From Anaerostipes rhamnosivorans (GTDB lineage: Bacteria; Bacillota; Clostridia; Lachnospirales; Lachnospiraceae): a stretch of DNA of 64,000 nucleotides. The notes under the pieces were generated by a model. That model ran no database searches, was not told the origin of the DNA, and saw nothing but the letters and a program-made list of their open reading frames with translations. The stretch lies in NCBI RefSeq assembly GCF_005280655.1, contig NZ_CP040058.1, forward strand, positions 2,332,001 through 2,396,000, written 5' to 3'. A program made the position numbers and the translations under genes. Every line of letters begins with the position of its first letter. Within the stretch, counting starts at the first letter, position 1. This document shows, piece after piece, positions 46,952 through 55,734 of this stretch.

Positions 46952-47857
46952 CTATTCTGCCTCTGAAACCCCTGCTGCCGCTTCGTCCCTGTCAGACATA
47001 GCTTTCAGTTTCTGAAGCCCAAAGATGATGACTCCTCCGATGATAAAGAACACAAAACTGAAATTGCCCACTGCCATGGCAGGCTTCGGCACTTCTAAGG
47101 TAGTTGGCCCCATGCTGATAGCATACAGAGATCCAACCATCATACCGATGATGAAATATACCATCTGGGAGCGAAACTTCTCAAGACAAGTGCGGATCAA
47201 TTTGACGACGGATGCAATACCACAGAGAATACCGCAGCCAAAGATCAGGATCACCGGGAAATACGCTGTATTAAAATGCATTGCTTCCTTTACCGCTGAT
47301 ATGATAGGTACATATAAACCAAAGATCAAAAGCATGGTAGAACCTGAGATACCCGGAAGCACCATGGCGGATATGGCAACCATGGCCACAAGAAAAATGT
47401 ATATGCCGAGTCCTAAGTTCAGATGCTCCACACTTACGTTCATGCCTTTTCCTGACGCCGGATTGAAATAGGTGATGGCAGCGACCATAACGATGCCGAT
47501 GACCGCAAATACTGCATTTTTATATTTCCCTTTAAGACAGTCTTTCTCTTCAGCCCAAATGATCGGTATCGCAAAGATGATCAACCCTAAAAACAGAGAG
47601 CTGATTTCATAGATCCTGTCTGTAAAAATACTGGCGAGTATGGATACTGCCGCACCGAAGCCTACAACCCATCCCACACCGATACGAAACAGGAACTTCA
47701 CTGCCTCAATTTTCTTTTGTTTATTTCCTGTGATCAGATCGTCAAGGGATGAGATGAAACGGTCATAAAATCCAAGCAGAAAAGCTACGGTACCGCCGGA
47801 CACTCCCGGTACACTGTCAGCCAGCGCCATACAAAATCCCCGAATAAAGTTTAACAT
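46952..47857 (-). CDS. DUF368 polyprenyl-phosphate transporter (PopT family)
   Basis: Polytopic membrane protein of 301 residues with about eight segments. It carries the DUF368 signatures GFCMALADSVPGVSGGTVAFLLGFYDRF (N-terminal) and VLPGISGSTMLLIFGLY (middle), a duplicated half-motif. Members of the family were shown to flip undecaprenyl phosphate back for cell-wall recycling. It is monocistronic with its own terminator. Confidence 0.9.
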   Translation of the reverse strand: MLNFIRGFCMALADSVPGVSGGTVAFLLGFYDRFISSLDDLITGNKQKKIEAVKFLFRIGVGWVVGFGAAVSILASIFTDRIYEISSLFLGLIIFAIPIIWAEEKDCLKGKYKNAVFAVIGIVMVAAITYFNPASGKGMNVSVEHLNLGLGIYIFLVAMVAISAMVLPGISGSTMLLIFGLYVPIISAVKEAMHFNTAYFPVILIFGCGILCGIASVVKLIRTCLEKFRSQMVYFIIGMMVGSLYAISMGPTTLEVPKPAMAVGNFSFVFFIIGGVIIFGLQKLKAMSDRDEAAAGVSEAE

Positions 47858-48055
47858 ATGAACTCCTTTGTTTTAAAAACAATGACAATTGCTGGGATCT
47901 GTCCCAACACAACTTTTTGTATTATATCACACACTATGTAAAATAAAAAGCAAGAAAACCTTAAGGATTTATGAAACTATGTCCTTCTTCTGACATTTAT
48001 GGTAGTATAATATTGATTCATTTTACAAAATTACGAACATCAAGGAGGTTCTATC

Positions 48056-48940
48056 ATGATAAAATTAATTTCGTCTGACATGGACGGGACGCTTCTGGAC
48101 AGCTACCGCCAGATCACCCAGGTCAATATTGATGCCATCCGTACCCTGCAGGACAGCGGCGTCGAATTTACGATCAATACCGGACGAGAATACCAAAATG
48201 TGACCGGAATTTTAGAAAAGGCAGGACTTCAGTGTGATATGATCTGCAGCAACGGTTCTTGCGGTTATGATAAAGAGGGAAATCTGCTGTTTGAACATTC
48301 CATTCCACAGGAGACCGTAAAACAGATCTTTGAGACGTTTCATAAGTTTGATCTGGTGCCGACTCCGTTTTCTCAGATGGGACGCATTTCCCTACTGTCC
48401 AAAGAAGAGTTAAAGCAGTACACAAAGGATGTCATGATCCCGGCCATGCAGATCAACCATCCTGACTTTATATATACAGACAAGGATTTTGAAGAACTGG
48501 TCAGCCAGGTCACATATGTGGACGGGGAAGACGGTCTGTTTCACAGTGAACACCGAGTTTTGAAGGTGATCTCCCAGTCTACAGACCCAGATTCACTGAT
48601 CAGACTGCGTGCTGAGCTGGAAAAGATCCCCGGGCTTGCCGTAGTATCCACCGTACCTACCGACATCGAGATCACATCCGTAGAAGCACAGAAGGGAATC
48701 GGCCTGATGGACTATGCGGGCAGAAAAGGCATTGTTCCTGATGAGATTGTAGCCATCGGTGACAGCGAGAATGACTATTCTATGCTTTCTATCCCTGGGA
48801 TTCATTCCGTGGCCATGGCAAATGCCACAGAGGCCATCAAGGATATCTGCGTATACCAGACCCGGGCCAACACAAAGGACGGTATCGCGTACATCATTCG
48901 CTGTATTCTAGCTGACCGGGACAATTTTAAACTTACATAA
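48056..48940 (+). CDS. Cof-type HAD-IIB family phosphatase
   Basis: 294 residues with the HAD motif I SSDMDGTLLDS near the N-terminus, a cap domain, a motif III lysine (KVISQ) and motif IV GDSENDYSML. Typical substrates are sugar phosphates or FMN-like compounds; the substrate here is unknown. The RBS is AAGGAGG. It is monocistronic, ending at the terminator at 48946-48980. Confidence 0.93.
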   Translation: MIKLISSDMDGTLLDSYRQITQVNIDAIRTLQDSGVEFTINTGREYQNVTGILEKAGLQCDMICSNGSCGYDKEGNLLFEHSIPQETVKQIFETFHKFDLVPTPFSQMGRISLLSKEELKQYTKDVMIPAMQINHPDFIYTDKDFEELVSQVTYVDGEDGLFHSEHRVLKVISQSTDPDSLIRLRAELEKIPGLAVVSTVPTDIEITSVEAQKGIGLMDYAGRKGIVPDEIVAIGDSENDYSMLSIPGIHSVAMANATEAIKDICVYQTRANTKDGIAYIIRCILADRDNFKLT

Positions 48941-48945
48941 AAGCA

Positions 48946-48980
48946 AGGACTGTGATCTCAATTTCAGAGATCACAGTCCT
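48946..48980. terminator. Terminator after the HAD gene
   Basis: AGGACTGTGATCTC and GAGATCACAGTCCT form a perfect 14-bp stem around a 7-nt loop, followed by CTTTC on the plus strand. It lies between two convergent genes and may serve both. Confidence 0.75.
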
Positions 48981-48996
48981 CTTTCATTTCTGTCTG

Positions 48997-49875
48997 CTAT
49001 TTATTTTTCATCCGCTCTTTTAATTCTTTCAATGCCTCTTTGTATTTGTTGGAATCAAAAGCCGGGAAAGCTTTCAGAAGCCGTCTGCTGGTCTGACTCT
49101 TCTTACCCGCGATCTCCTGGTATCGGTCTTTCAGTTCTTCCACCCGCTGTTCAAGTTCTCCGCCCAGATTCTCTCTGCGCTCTTTCAGTTCTTCCTGGAC
49201 AGCATTCTTTCTTTCCTTCAGTTCCTGACCCGCTTCATCCAGTTTTTTCTTCGTCTCTTCCTGCTTTTCCACGGCTGTCATGACACTCAGATAGATGTTT
49301 TCTCCGAGCTGTTCTGAGATATTGTGCAGTTCATCCGCGATCTCACTCATCTTGCGCAGCCGCCTATTCATCTTAAAGATACCTGCCGCCGTTACCCAGA
49401 CATCCGCGGCCATACCTGCCAAAAAAACAACAAGGAGCACATTGCCCAAAAGCCCGGGGATGAATCCCACCATTCTGGTGACCAGCGGATGCAGAACATA
49501 CACGATGAGCATACAGGCTACTCCCCAGATCAGGGAAAACGGAAGACAGATATATCCGTTTAGGTTAAACGGCTGTTCAGAATAATCCCACCACCTGCTG
49601 TGAAAGATCTTTTCCAGCGCGAAACCAGTAACCCACTCAATGGCTGACACGGCGATGACCGAACCGATGTACATGAAAAAAACATTGGACTTATACGGCA
49701 TCAGCAGAGAAACCACAAATCCAACACCAAAACCGTAAACCGGACAGATCGGTCCGTTTAAGAACCCCCGGTTTACAAACTTCCTCTCTTTCAATGCAGC
49801 AAATGCGACTTCGCTGCACCAGCCGAGAAAACCATAAATAAAAAAATAGGACAAAAGATAATATAGACTCATCAC
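48997..49875 (-). CDS. CmpB-family (PF06541-type) membrane protein
   Basis: 292 residues. The N-terminal half has about five membrane segments with the family pattern FFIYGFLGWCSEV, FLNGPICPVYGFG and LEKIFHSRWWDYSEQPFNLNG. The C-terminal half (about 175-290) is a charged coiled coil rich in Lys and Glu. Often labelled a putative ABC transporter permease, but no ABC partner is near. It follows mnmA by 20 bp. Confidence 0.85.
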   Translation of the reverse strand: MMSLYYLLSYFFIYGFLGWCSEVAFAALKERKFVNRGFLNGPICPVYGFGVGFVVSLLMPYKSNVFFMYIGSVIAVSAIEWVTGFALEKIFHSRWWDYSEQPFNLNGYICLPFSLIWGVACMLIVYVLHPLVTRMVGFIPGLLGNVLLVVFLAGMAADVWVTAAGIFKMNRRLRKMSEIADELHNISEQLGENIYLSVMTAVEKQEETKKKLDEAGQELKERKNAVQEELKERRENLGGELEQRVEELKDRYQEIAGKKSQTSRRLLKAFPAFDSNKYKEALKELKERMKNK

Positions 49876-49895
49876 GATTAAAGCTCCAATTCACA

Positions 49896-50966
49896 TTATA
49901 AGATTGTCGCGCCGCCTGCCACATAATCTCCATCATAGAACACAACTGCCTGTCCGGGAGTCACAGCCCTCTGAGGCTCATCAAACCGGACTTGGATCTT
50001 ATCCTCGCCGGCCATCTGCACCGTACACGGAGCACCCTTGTGGTTATAGCGGACCTTGGCCACAAATCTCATTCCGTTTTCCAGAGAAGGGATAGACATC
50101 AGATTCAGTTGATTCCCATATAAAACATCTGTCATCAAGTCATCATTGCTGCCAATCACAACTTCATTCTTTTCTTTGTCGATCCTCACCACATACCCCG
50201 GCTGTTTCAGGGAAAGGCCGAGACCTCTTCTCTGCCCGACCGTATAGGAGACGATCCCTTTATGGGTACCCAGGATATTTCCGTCCATGTCCACAAAATT
50301 GCCGGCCGTTATCTTCCGCCCGGTCTCTTCCTCGATGAAGTCTCCGTAGTCTCCATCCACAAAACAGATGTCCTGGCTGTCCGGTTTTTGTGCCACCGGA
50401 AGATGGATCTTTTCTGCGATCTCCCGAATCTCATCCTTGGTATATTCGCCTACCGGCATCAGAGTTTTCGACAGCTGGTTCTGTGTCAAGTTATATAGGG
50501 CATATGTCTGATCCTTTGCAAGCGTTGCAGACCGCTTTAAGGCATACCGCCCATTGGAAAGTTTTTCGATTCTCGCGTAATGTCCGGTGGCAATATAATC
50601 CGCACCGATATCCAAAGATCTTTTTAAAAGAGACTCCCATTTGACATAGCGGTTGCATGCAATACACGGATTGGGGGTGCGCCCGTCCAGATATTCCTCA
50701 ATAAAATAGTCAATGACATGTTCCTTAAAGTCCTGCTTAAAATTCATCACATAATAAGGAATGTCAAGCGCCTGGGCCACTCGTCTGGCATCGTCCACAG
50801 CTGACAGGCCGCAGCACCCTCCGTTTTCCTCCAAAAGAGCCTGTTCTTCATCCTGCCAGATCTGCATGGTGACACCGATGACCTCATATCCCTGTTCTTT
50901 CAATAAATAGGCTGCCACGGAGGAATCCACCCCTCCTGACATACCTACAACTACTTTCTCTTTCAC
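49896..50966 (-). CDS. mnmA: tRNA-specific 2-thiouridylase
   Basis: Installs sulfur at position 2 of wobble uridine in tRNAs for Lys, Glu and Gln, with sulfur from IscS. The PP-loop GMSGGVDSS (8-16), first catalytic Cys in NPCIACNRYVKW, second in DSQDICFV, and GTHKGIVSYTVGQRRGLG are present. 356 residues. It lies 9 bp after iscU, so the sulfur donor and user are co-expressed. Confidence 0.97.
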   Translation of the reverse strand: MKEKVVVGMSGGVDSSVAAYLLKEQGYEVIGVTMQIWQDEEQALLEENGGCCGLSAVDDARRVAQALDIPYYVMNFKQDFKEHVIDYFIEEYLDGRTPNPCIACNRYVKWESLLKRSLDIGADYIATGHYARIEKLSNGRYALKRSATLAKDQTYALYNLTQNQLSKTLMPVGEYTKDEIREIAEKIHLPVAQKPDSQDICFVDGDYGDFIEEETGRKITAGNFVDMDGNILGTHKGIVSYTVGQRRGLGLSLKQPGYVVRIDKEKNEVVIGSNDDLMTDVLYGNQLNLMSIPSLENGMRFVAKVRYNHKGAPCTVQMAGEDKIQVRFDEPQRAVTPGQAVVFYDGDYVAGGATIL

Positions 50967-50975
50967 GGATGCCTC

Positions 50976-51413
50976 CTAGTACTCTTCTTCCACTTCCTCT
51001 TCTCCGATATCAGATTTAGGTTTCTTTAAACCTTCGATCTTAATGCCGTTCTTTTCCGCATAGTCCCAGAGTGCCGCATGGATGGCTTCCTCTGCCAAAA
51101 GAGAACAGTGTACCTTCACCGGAGGAAGACCATCCAGCGCTTCCATCACCGCTTTGTTTGTGACTTCCAGCGCTTCCTGCACTGATTTACCTTTTACCAG
51201 TTCTGTAGCCATACTACTGGTGGCAACGGCTGCCCCGCAGCCGAATGTTTTAAACTTTACATCCCGGATAATCTGATCATCATCAATGTCAAAATAGATG
51301 CGCATGATATCTCCGCATTTGGCATTCCCTACAGTACCAACACCGCTGGCGTCCTCAATTTCTCCTACGTTTCTTGGATGTTCAAAATGATCCATAACCT
51401 TTTCACTATACAT
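50976..51413 (-). CDS. iscU: Iron-sulfur cluster scaffold IscU/NifU-like
   Basis: 145 residues with the three cluster cysteines C33 (NAKCGD), C59 (TFGCGAA) and C103 (VHCSLLAEEA), and D35. An acidic tail (EEEVEEEY) is at the end. It assembles Fe-S clusters with sulfur from IscS. It is between iscS and mnmA, the Clostridia order. Confidence 0.95.
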   Translation of the reverse strand: MYSEKVMDHFEHPRNVGEIEDASGVGTVGNAKCGDIMRIYFDIDDDQIIRDVKFKTFGCGAAVATSSMATELVKGKSVQEALEVTNKAVMEALDGLPPVKVHCSLLAEEAIHAALWDYAEKNGIKIEGLKKPKSDIGEEEVEEEY

Positions 51414-51465
51414 AACAGTACCTCCTGTTTTTTCTTCTATTATATATTCAGTTCATCTGCGCCTT

Positions 51466-52644
51466 CTAACGCTTCTTTACAAAATCTTCATACAACGGTG
51501 ACATTTTTCTCAACTTATCTACGATCTCTTTCAGCTTCTCCACAACAAAATCCATATCTTCTTTTGTAGTCTCTTCTCCCAAAGTCATTCGAAGGGAACC
51601 ATGGGCAATCTCATGAGGAAGTCCGATGGCTAAGAGTACATGAGACGGATCCAGTGACCCAGATGTGCACGCAGATCCGCTGGAAGCACAGATCCCCGCC
51701 ATATCTAACATGATCAAAAGGGATTCCCCTTCAATAAACTGAAAGCTGATATTAATATTATTGGGAAGACGGTGTTCTCTTCCTCCGTTCAGACGGCAGT
51801 ACGGGATCTCCGCCAGAATCTTCTTGATGGCGTAATCTCTCAGCTCCTGCTCTTTGCCTGTGCGCTCTTTCATGGTCTCAAAAGCAATCTCAACAGCTTT
51901 GCCAAGTCCCACGATACCGGTCACATTCTCTGTACCTGCCCGGCGTTTGCGCTCCTGGGCTCCACCATGGATAAAGGAACGCAGCTTAAGTCCTTTGCGG
52001 ATATACATAAATCCGATGCCTTTAGGCCCGTTTAATTTGTGTCCGCTGGCACTCATCATGTCAATGTTCATCTCATCCACATTGATCGGAACCTGTCCGT
52101 ATGCCTGTACTGCATCAGTGTGAAACAGAATTCCGTGCTCTTTTGCAATTGCGCCAATCTCCTTCACCGGCTGGATCGTACCAATCTCATTGTTTGCAAA
52201 CATAATGGTAATTAAAATTGTATCCGGACGGATCGCTTTCTTAAGCTGATCCAGTTTAATATACCCCATCTCATCCACATCCAGATAGGTCACCTCATAT
52301 CCATTTCTCTCCAGATACTGGCAGGTATGAAGCACTGCATGATGCTCGATCTTGCTTGTGATGATGTGCTTTCCTTTGGACGCATAGGCTTCCGCTGTCT
52401 CCTTGATAGCCCAGTTATCTGCCTCGGAGCCTCCCCCAGTGAAGTAAATATCCTGGCTCTGGGTACCAAGACTGTCTGCGATCCGTTCACGAACTTCGCT
52501 TACTGCCTTTTTTGCCTCAGACGCCGGTGAGTACACACTGGACGGATTCCAGAATTTCTCTGTAAAATAAGGCATCATCGCCTCTACTACTTCCGGCCTT
52601 GCCGGTGTTGTTGCTGCATGGTCTAAATATATGATCTTCTCCAT
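51466..52644 (-). CDS. iscS: Cysteine desulfurase
   Basis: PLP enzyme removing sulfur from cysteine. It has IYLDHAATTPARPEV at the start, the PLP lysine in ASGHKLNGPKGIGF and the persulfide cysteine in SSGSACTSGSL. 392 residues. It lies 8 bp after iscR and 52 bp before iscU. Confidence 0.97.
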   Translation of the reverse strand: MEKIIYLDHAATTPARPEVVEAMMPYFTEKFWNPSSVYSPASEAKKAVSEVRERIADSLGTQSQDIYFTGGGSEADNWAIKETAEAYASKGKHIITSKIEHHAVLHTCQYLERNGYEVTYLDVDEMGYIKLDQLKKAIRPDTILITIMFANNEIGTIQPVKEIGAIAKEHGILFHTDAVQAYGQVPINVDEMNIDMMSASGHKLNGPKGIGFMYIRKGLKLRSFIHGGAQERKRRAGTENVTGIVGLGKAVEIAFETMKERTGKEQELRDYAIKKILAEIPYCRLNGGREHRLPNNINISFQFIEGESLLIMLDMAGICASSGSACTSGSLDPSHVLLAIGLPHEIAHGSLRMTLGEETTKEDMDFVVEKLKEIVDKLRKMSPLYEDFVKKR

Positions 52645-52652
52645 AACTACTC

Positions 52653-53111
52653 CTATCTTTCACATTTTCTTTCTGCCGGTTTTCCCTGCTGAACAGCTTT
52701 TGCCTCATCCGCCAGCTCACTCAGATAGATGGCATCCACGGTCTTTGCAATGCTGTCATTGATCCTCTTCCATACAGTTTTGGTCACGCAGTACTTTGAG
52801 CTGCTGCATGTCTCCTCTGTATCAGTAAGTTCCGTACAGTCTACCGGTGTAAGATCGCCTTCCAGTGCCCTCAGAACATCTCCCACCGAAATCTCTTTTG
52901 CACTTCTGGACAGTACATATCCTCCCTGGGCTCCCCGGATGCTCCTCACAAGTCCAGCTTTGCGAAGCTTCGAAAGCAGCTGTTCCAGGTAGCGGATAGA
53001 AATATCCTGTCTCTCTGAAATCGCGCTGACCGCGGCAGGTTCTGTCTCTGCGAACACTGCAATATCTACGATGGCGCGAAGGCCGTATCTTCCTTTTGTT
53101 GATAATTTCAT
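52653..53111 (-). CDS. iscR: Rrf2-family regulator IscR
   Basis: 152 residues from the ATG at 53111 (RBS GGAGTGATGAG); the longer frame to 53150 overlaps the operator. The winged-helix part has MKLSTKGRYGLRAIVDIA and AISERQDISIRYLEQLLSKLRKAGLV. Three cysteines (C92, C102, C108) in the sensor region fit a [2Fe-2S] ligand set, so it should sense cluster supply and autoregulate the isc operon. Confidence 0.94.
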   Translation of the reverse strand: MKLSTKGRYGLRAIVDIAVFAETEPAAVSAISERQDISIRYLEQLLSKLRKAGLVRSIRGAQGGYVLSRSAKEISVGDVLRALEGDLTPVDCTELTDTEETCSSSKYCVTKTVWKRINDSIAKTVDAIYLSELADEAKAVQQGKPAERKCER

Positions 53112-53125
53112 CTCATCACTCCAAT

Positions 53126-53145
53126 CCCGACCAAAATAGTCGGAT
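53126..53145 (-). promoter_or_regulatory. Dyad operator candidate for IscR
   Basis: CCGAC and GTCGG are inverted around a 7-bp A/T-rich centre, extended by matching T-rich flanks. It lies just downstream of the predicted start of iscR transcription, where Rrf2 repressors commonly bind. Confidence 0.6.
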
Positions 53146-53156
53146 ATCACATTGCT

Positions 53157-53185
53157 ATGTTATCATTTGGGGCTTCCAATGTCAA
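53157..53185 (-). promoter_or_regulatory. Promoter of the isc operon
   Basis: On the minus strand consensus TTGACA (53180-53185) and TAACAT (53157-53162) are 17 bp apart. Confidence 0.65.
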
Positions 53186-53251
53186 CACAATCCCAATCAT
53201 AACCGCGTATTTCTTAACATACAATAAAACAATAACAATGGGGGAGTTCAT

Positions 53252-54553
53252 ATGAAAAAATCCAGCCCTTTTGTACAAGGTACATTAATTTTAACAGCCG
53301 CTAATATTTTTTCCAGATTCATTGGATTCTATAATAGAATATTTCTGGCTGGATTGATTGGTGCCCATCAAATGGGAGTCTATCAATTAATTTTTCCGAT
53401 CTATCTGGTCGGATTCGCCCTATGCTTCCACGGCTATGAAACGGCATTGTCACAGATCGTAGCTGCCCAGATGGCCAAAGGACGCCCAGAAAACTGCAGA
53501 AAAATTTTAAAGATCACTTTGTCCGTCACAATCCTGCTGTCCGTGATCTGTGCCTGCTTCCTGTTTTTCTTTGCGGATGAACTATGCATGAAATTTCTCC
53601 ACGAAAAGGACTGTATCCCCTGCCTTAAAGCCGCCGTCTTTGCCATGCCGTTTGTAGGGATCAAAGCGTGCATCCACAGCTATCACATAGGGCTGGGCAA
53701 GCCCGGACTTCCCTCTGTCTCACTGTGTATTGAACAGATATCAAGAGTGTTAGGCATCTACGCGATCTCCGTTACTTTCTTTTTAAAGCTTGAAACTCCT
53801 GCATTGATCGCAGTGCTGGGAATGGTCGCAGGTGAAATGGCTTCCTGCCTCTATACGGTCATCTACCATCTATTGAAGGTAAAGCGCCAAAAAAGCAGAC
53901 TGCCGGCAGCTTCCTCCAGAAAGCTTCTGGGCAATCTTCTGTCCTTAAGTTTCCCCCTGACCTGCAACTCACTGTCCATCACGCTGCTCCAGAGTCTGGA
54001 AAATATCCTGATTCCACTAATGCTGACCCGTTTTTATGCCAATCAGCACTATTCCGTGGAGATCTACGGTATCCTGACCGGTATGGCTATCCCTTTTATC
54101 AACTTTCCCTCCAGTATCACCAACTCCATTTCCGTGATGCTGCTGCCGAAGGTTTCAGCCGCAACGGCAGAACAGGACTATCAAACATTACATAGGGCAA
54201 CAAAATACTCTCTTTCCTTCTGTTTTCTCCTTGGGATTGTAAGTTTCTTTTTGTTCTTTGCCTTGGGGCCCTCCATCGGAGTGATCGTGTTCCACAGTGA
54301 AAAAGCAGGCATGTTCCTTCGGATGCTTTCCTTCCTCTGCCCGGTCCTTTACTTGTCCGGGACACTATCCAGCATCTTAAATGGCCTCGGAAAGACAAAA
54401 ACAACCCTATTTAATAACTCAGTCTCTCTTATGCTGAGGATTGCGTTTATCGTTTTTGTGGTACCGTACGTTGGGATCAACGGATATCTCTGGGGACTCA
54501 TGGCGAGCACCCTGCTTGTAGTAGTTATGCATTACAGAAAGATAAAATCATAA
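53252..54553 (+). CDS. MOP-family flippase, SpoVB/polysaccharide type
   Basis: 433 residues with about 12-14 hydrophobic segments. It opens with FVQGTLILTAANIFSRFIGF, the standard start of SpoVB/MurJ-like lipid-linked oligosaccharide flippases, and has GYLWGLMASTL near the end. SpoVB itself is about 520 residues, so this is a shorter paralogue; spore cortex or another polysaccharide is possible. The RBS is GGGGGAG. Confidence 0.82.
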   Translation: MKKSSPFVQGTLILTAANIFSRFIGFYNRIFLAGLIGAHQMGVYQLIFPIYLVGFALCFHGYETALSQIVAAQMAKGRPENCRKILKITLSVTILLSVICACFLFFFADELCMKFLHEKDCIPCLKAAVFAMPFVGIKACIHSYHIGLGKPGLPSVSLCIEQISRVLGIYAISVTFFLKLETPALIAVLGMVAGEMASCLYTVIYHLLKVKRQKSRLPAASSRKLLGNLLSLSFPLTCNSLSITLLQSLENILIPLMLTRFYANQHYSVEIYGILTGMAIPFINFPSSITNSISVMLLPKVSAATAEQDYQTLHRATKYSLSFCFLLGIVSFFLFFALGPSIGVIVFHSEKAGMFLRMLSFLCPVLYLSGTLSSILNGLGKTKTTLFNNSVSLMLRIAFIVFVVPYVGINGYLWGLMASTLLVVVMHYRKIKS

Positions 54554-54573
54554 CGGCAATTTCCTATGAAATC

Positions 54574-54689
54574 CTATGAAATAAGAAAGAATCCCGCTTG
54601 CGGGATTCTCTGCCTGCGGCGGGTCGCTTTGGCGACATGATTCCTTACCGCCGCAGTGCGATTCTCGCGGAACGTTTTTTATTTCATAG
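54574..54689. repeat. Structured palindromic element (three-way junction)
   Basis: The outer stem CTATGAAATAA (54574-54584)/TTATTTCATAG (54679-54689) is perfect. It encloses GAATCCCGC/GCGGGATTC with a TT loop (54589-54608) and CTGCGGCGG/CCGCCGCAG (54614-54622 and 54648-54656), inside which GTCGC/GCGAC forms a further hairpin (54623-54636). CCTATGAAAT recurs three times nearby. It occupies most of the 224-bp gap after the flippase. It may be a mobile hairpin repeat or an RNA; no function is known. Confidence 0.75.
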
Positions 54690-54714
54690 TCGCACTTTCC
54701 TATGAAATAAAATA

Positions 54715-54755
54715 ACTCTATGTGGACAGAACTAGTCCGTTCACATAGAGTTTTT
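54715..54755. terminator. Bidirectional terminator between flippase and importer permease
   Basis: ACTCTATGTG and CACATAGAGT pair (10 bp), with a further GGAC/GTCC inside, followed by TTTTTC on the plus strand and TTATTTTATTT on the minus strand. It ends both convergent transcripts. Confidence 0.8.
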
Positions 54756-54777
54756 CGTACCGTTTCCTTGTTTCTGC

Positions 54778-55734
54778 TCAGCGTTCTTCCCTGAAGTAAT
54801 TGGTTCCGCAGGATGCCGGCTGGTTGTTTTCCTTGGACTGCCTGATGGAGGAGACCACAAGGACCAGTGCGGTGATCACAAACGGAAGCATGTCATAAAT
54901 CGCATTTGGTATGCTGATGATACTTTTCGGCACGTAATATTTCAGGACACTGAAACATCCGAATGCCAGAGATCCGTAAATGGCTTTTACCGGACTCCAC
55001 GATGCAAAAATAACAAGCGCTACGGAGATCCATCCCAATCCGTTGACGCAGTTGCTGATCCAAACACCTCCGCAGATGATCATAGCGGAATATGCTCCGC
55101 CGATTCCGCAGATCCCGCCGCCGATCAGTACATTGATATATTTTGCCCGGATGACTCTGATCCCGGCAGCATCAGCAGCTCCGGGATTTTCACCCACAGC
55201 CCGCACATTGAGGCCCGCTTTTGTTCTCTGGAGATAATACCAGCAGGCCACAGCGATCACTAAACCGATATACACAAAGATATTATAGGAAAACAGCAGC
55301 TTTCCCAGCACCGGAATGTCACTGAGGACCGGGATATGCAGATTCGCAATCTGTGCAGATATATGTTCCGGAAGCTTTAGTGACTGGGTCGTAGAATGAT
55401 CCAGCATATATTCCCCGATGAAATTTGCAAGCCCTACCCCGAAGATTGTCAGCGTCAGACCCGTTACATTCTGGTCTGCCATGAAAGTGATGGTCAAGAC
55501 TGCATAGATCAATGCTGCAAGCACTCCGGCCCCAAAGGCGGCCAGCAGGGCAAATACCACGTTATCCGTCTGGTATCCGACCATAAAACCTGCACATGCC
55601 CCTATGGACATCATTCCCTCAACACCCAGGTTCAGGTGTCCTACCTTTTCGTTCATGATTTCACCGACTGTGCCGAACAGCAAAGGCGTACCGGCCAGCA
55701 CTGCCGCAACAAACAGATTTAATACCGTATTCAT
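54778..55734 (-). CDS. BMP-type nucleoside ABC importer permease (NupQ-like)
   Basis: 318 residues with about nine membrane segments; it has the family signature EKVGHLNLGVEGMMSIGACAGF and ENPGAADAAGIRVIRAKYINVL. It corresponds to NupQ/YufQ of Bacillus. It overlaps the other permease by 4 bp. The four-gene importer brings in nucleosides, probably purine type. Confidence 0.92.
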   Translation of the reverse strand: MNTVLNLFVAAVLAGTPLLFGTVGEIMNEKVGHLNLGVEGMMSIGACAGFMVGYQTDNVVFALLAAFGAGVLAALIYAVLTITFMADQNVTGLTLTIFGVGLANFIGEYMLDHSTTQSLKLPEHISAQIANLHIPVLSDIPVLGKLLFSYNIFVYIGLVIAVACWYYLQRTKAGLNVRAVGENPGAADAAGIRVIRAKYINVLIGGGICGIGGAYSAMIICGGVWISNCVNGLGWISVALVIFASWSPVKAIYGSLAFGCFSVLKYYVPKSIISIPNAIYDMLPFVITALVLVVSSIRQSKENNQPASCGTNYFREER

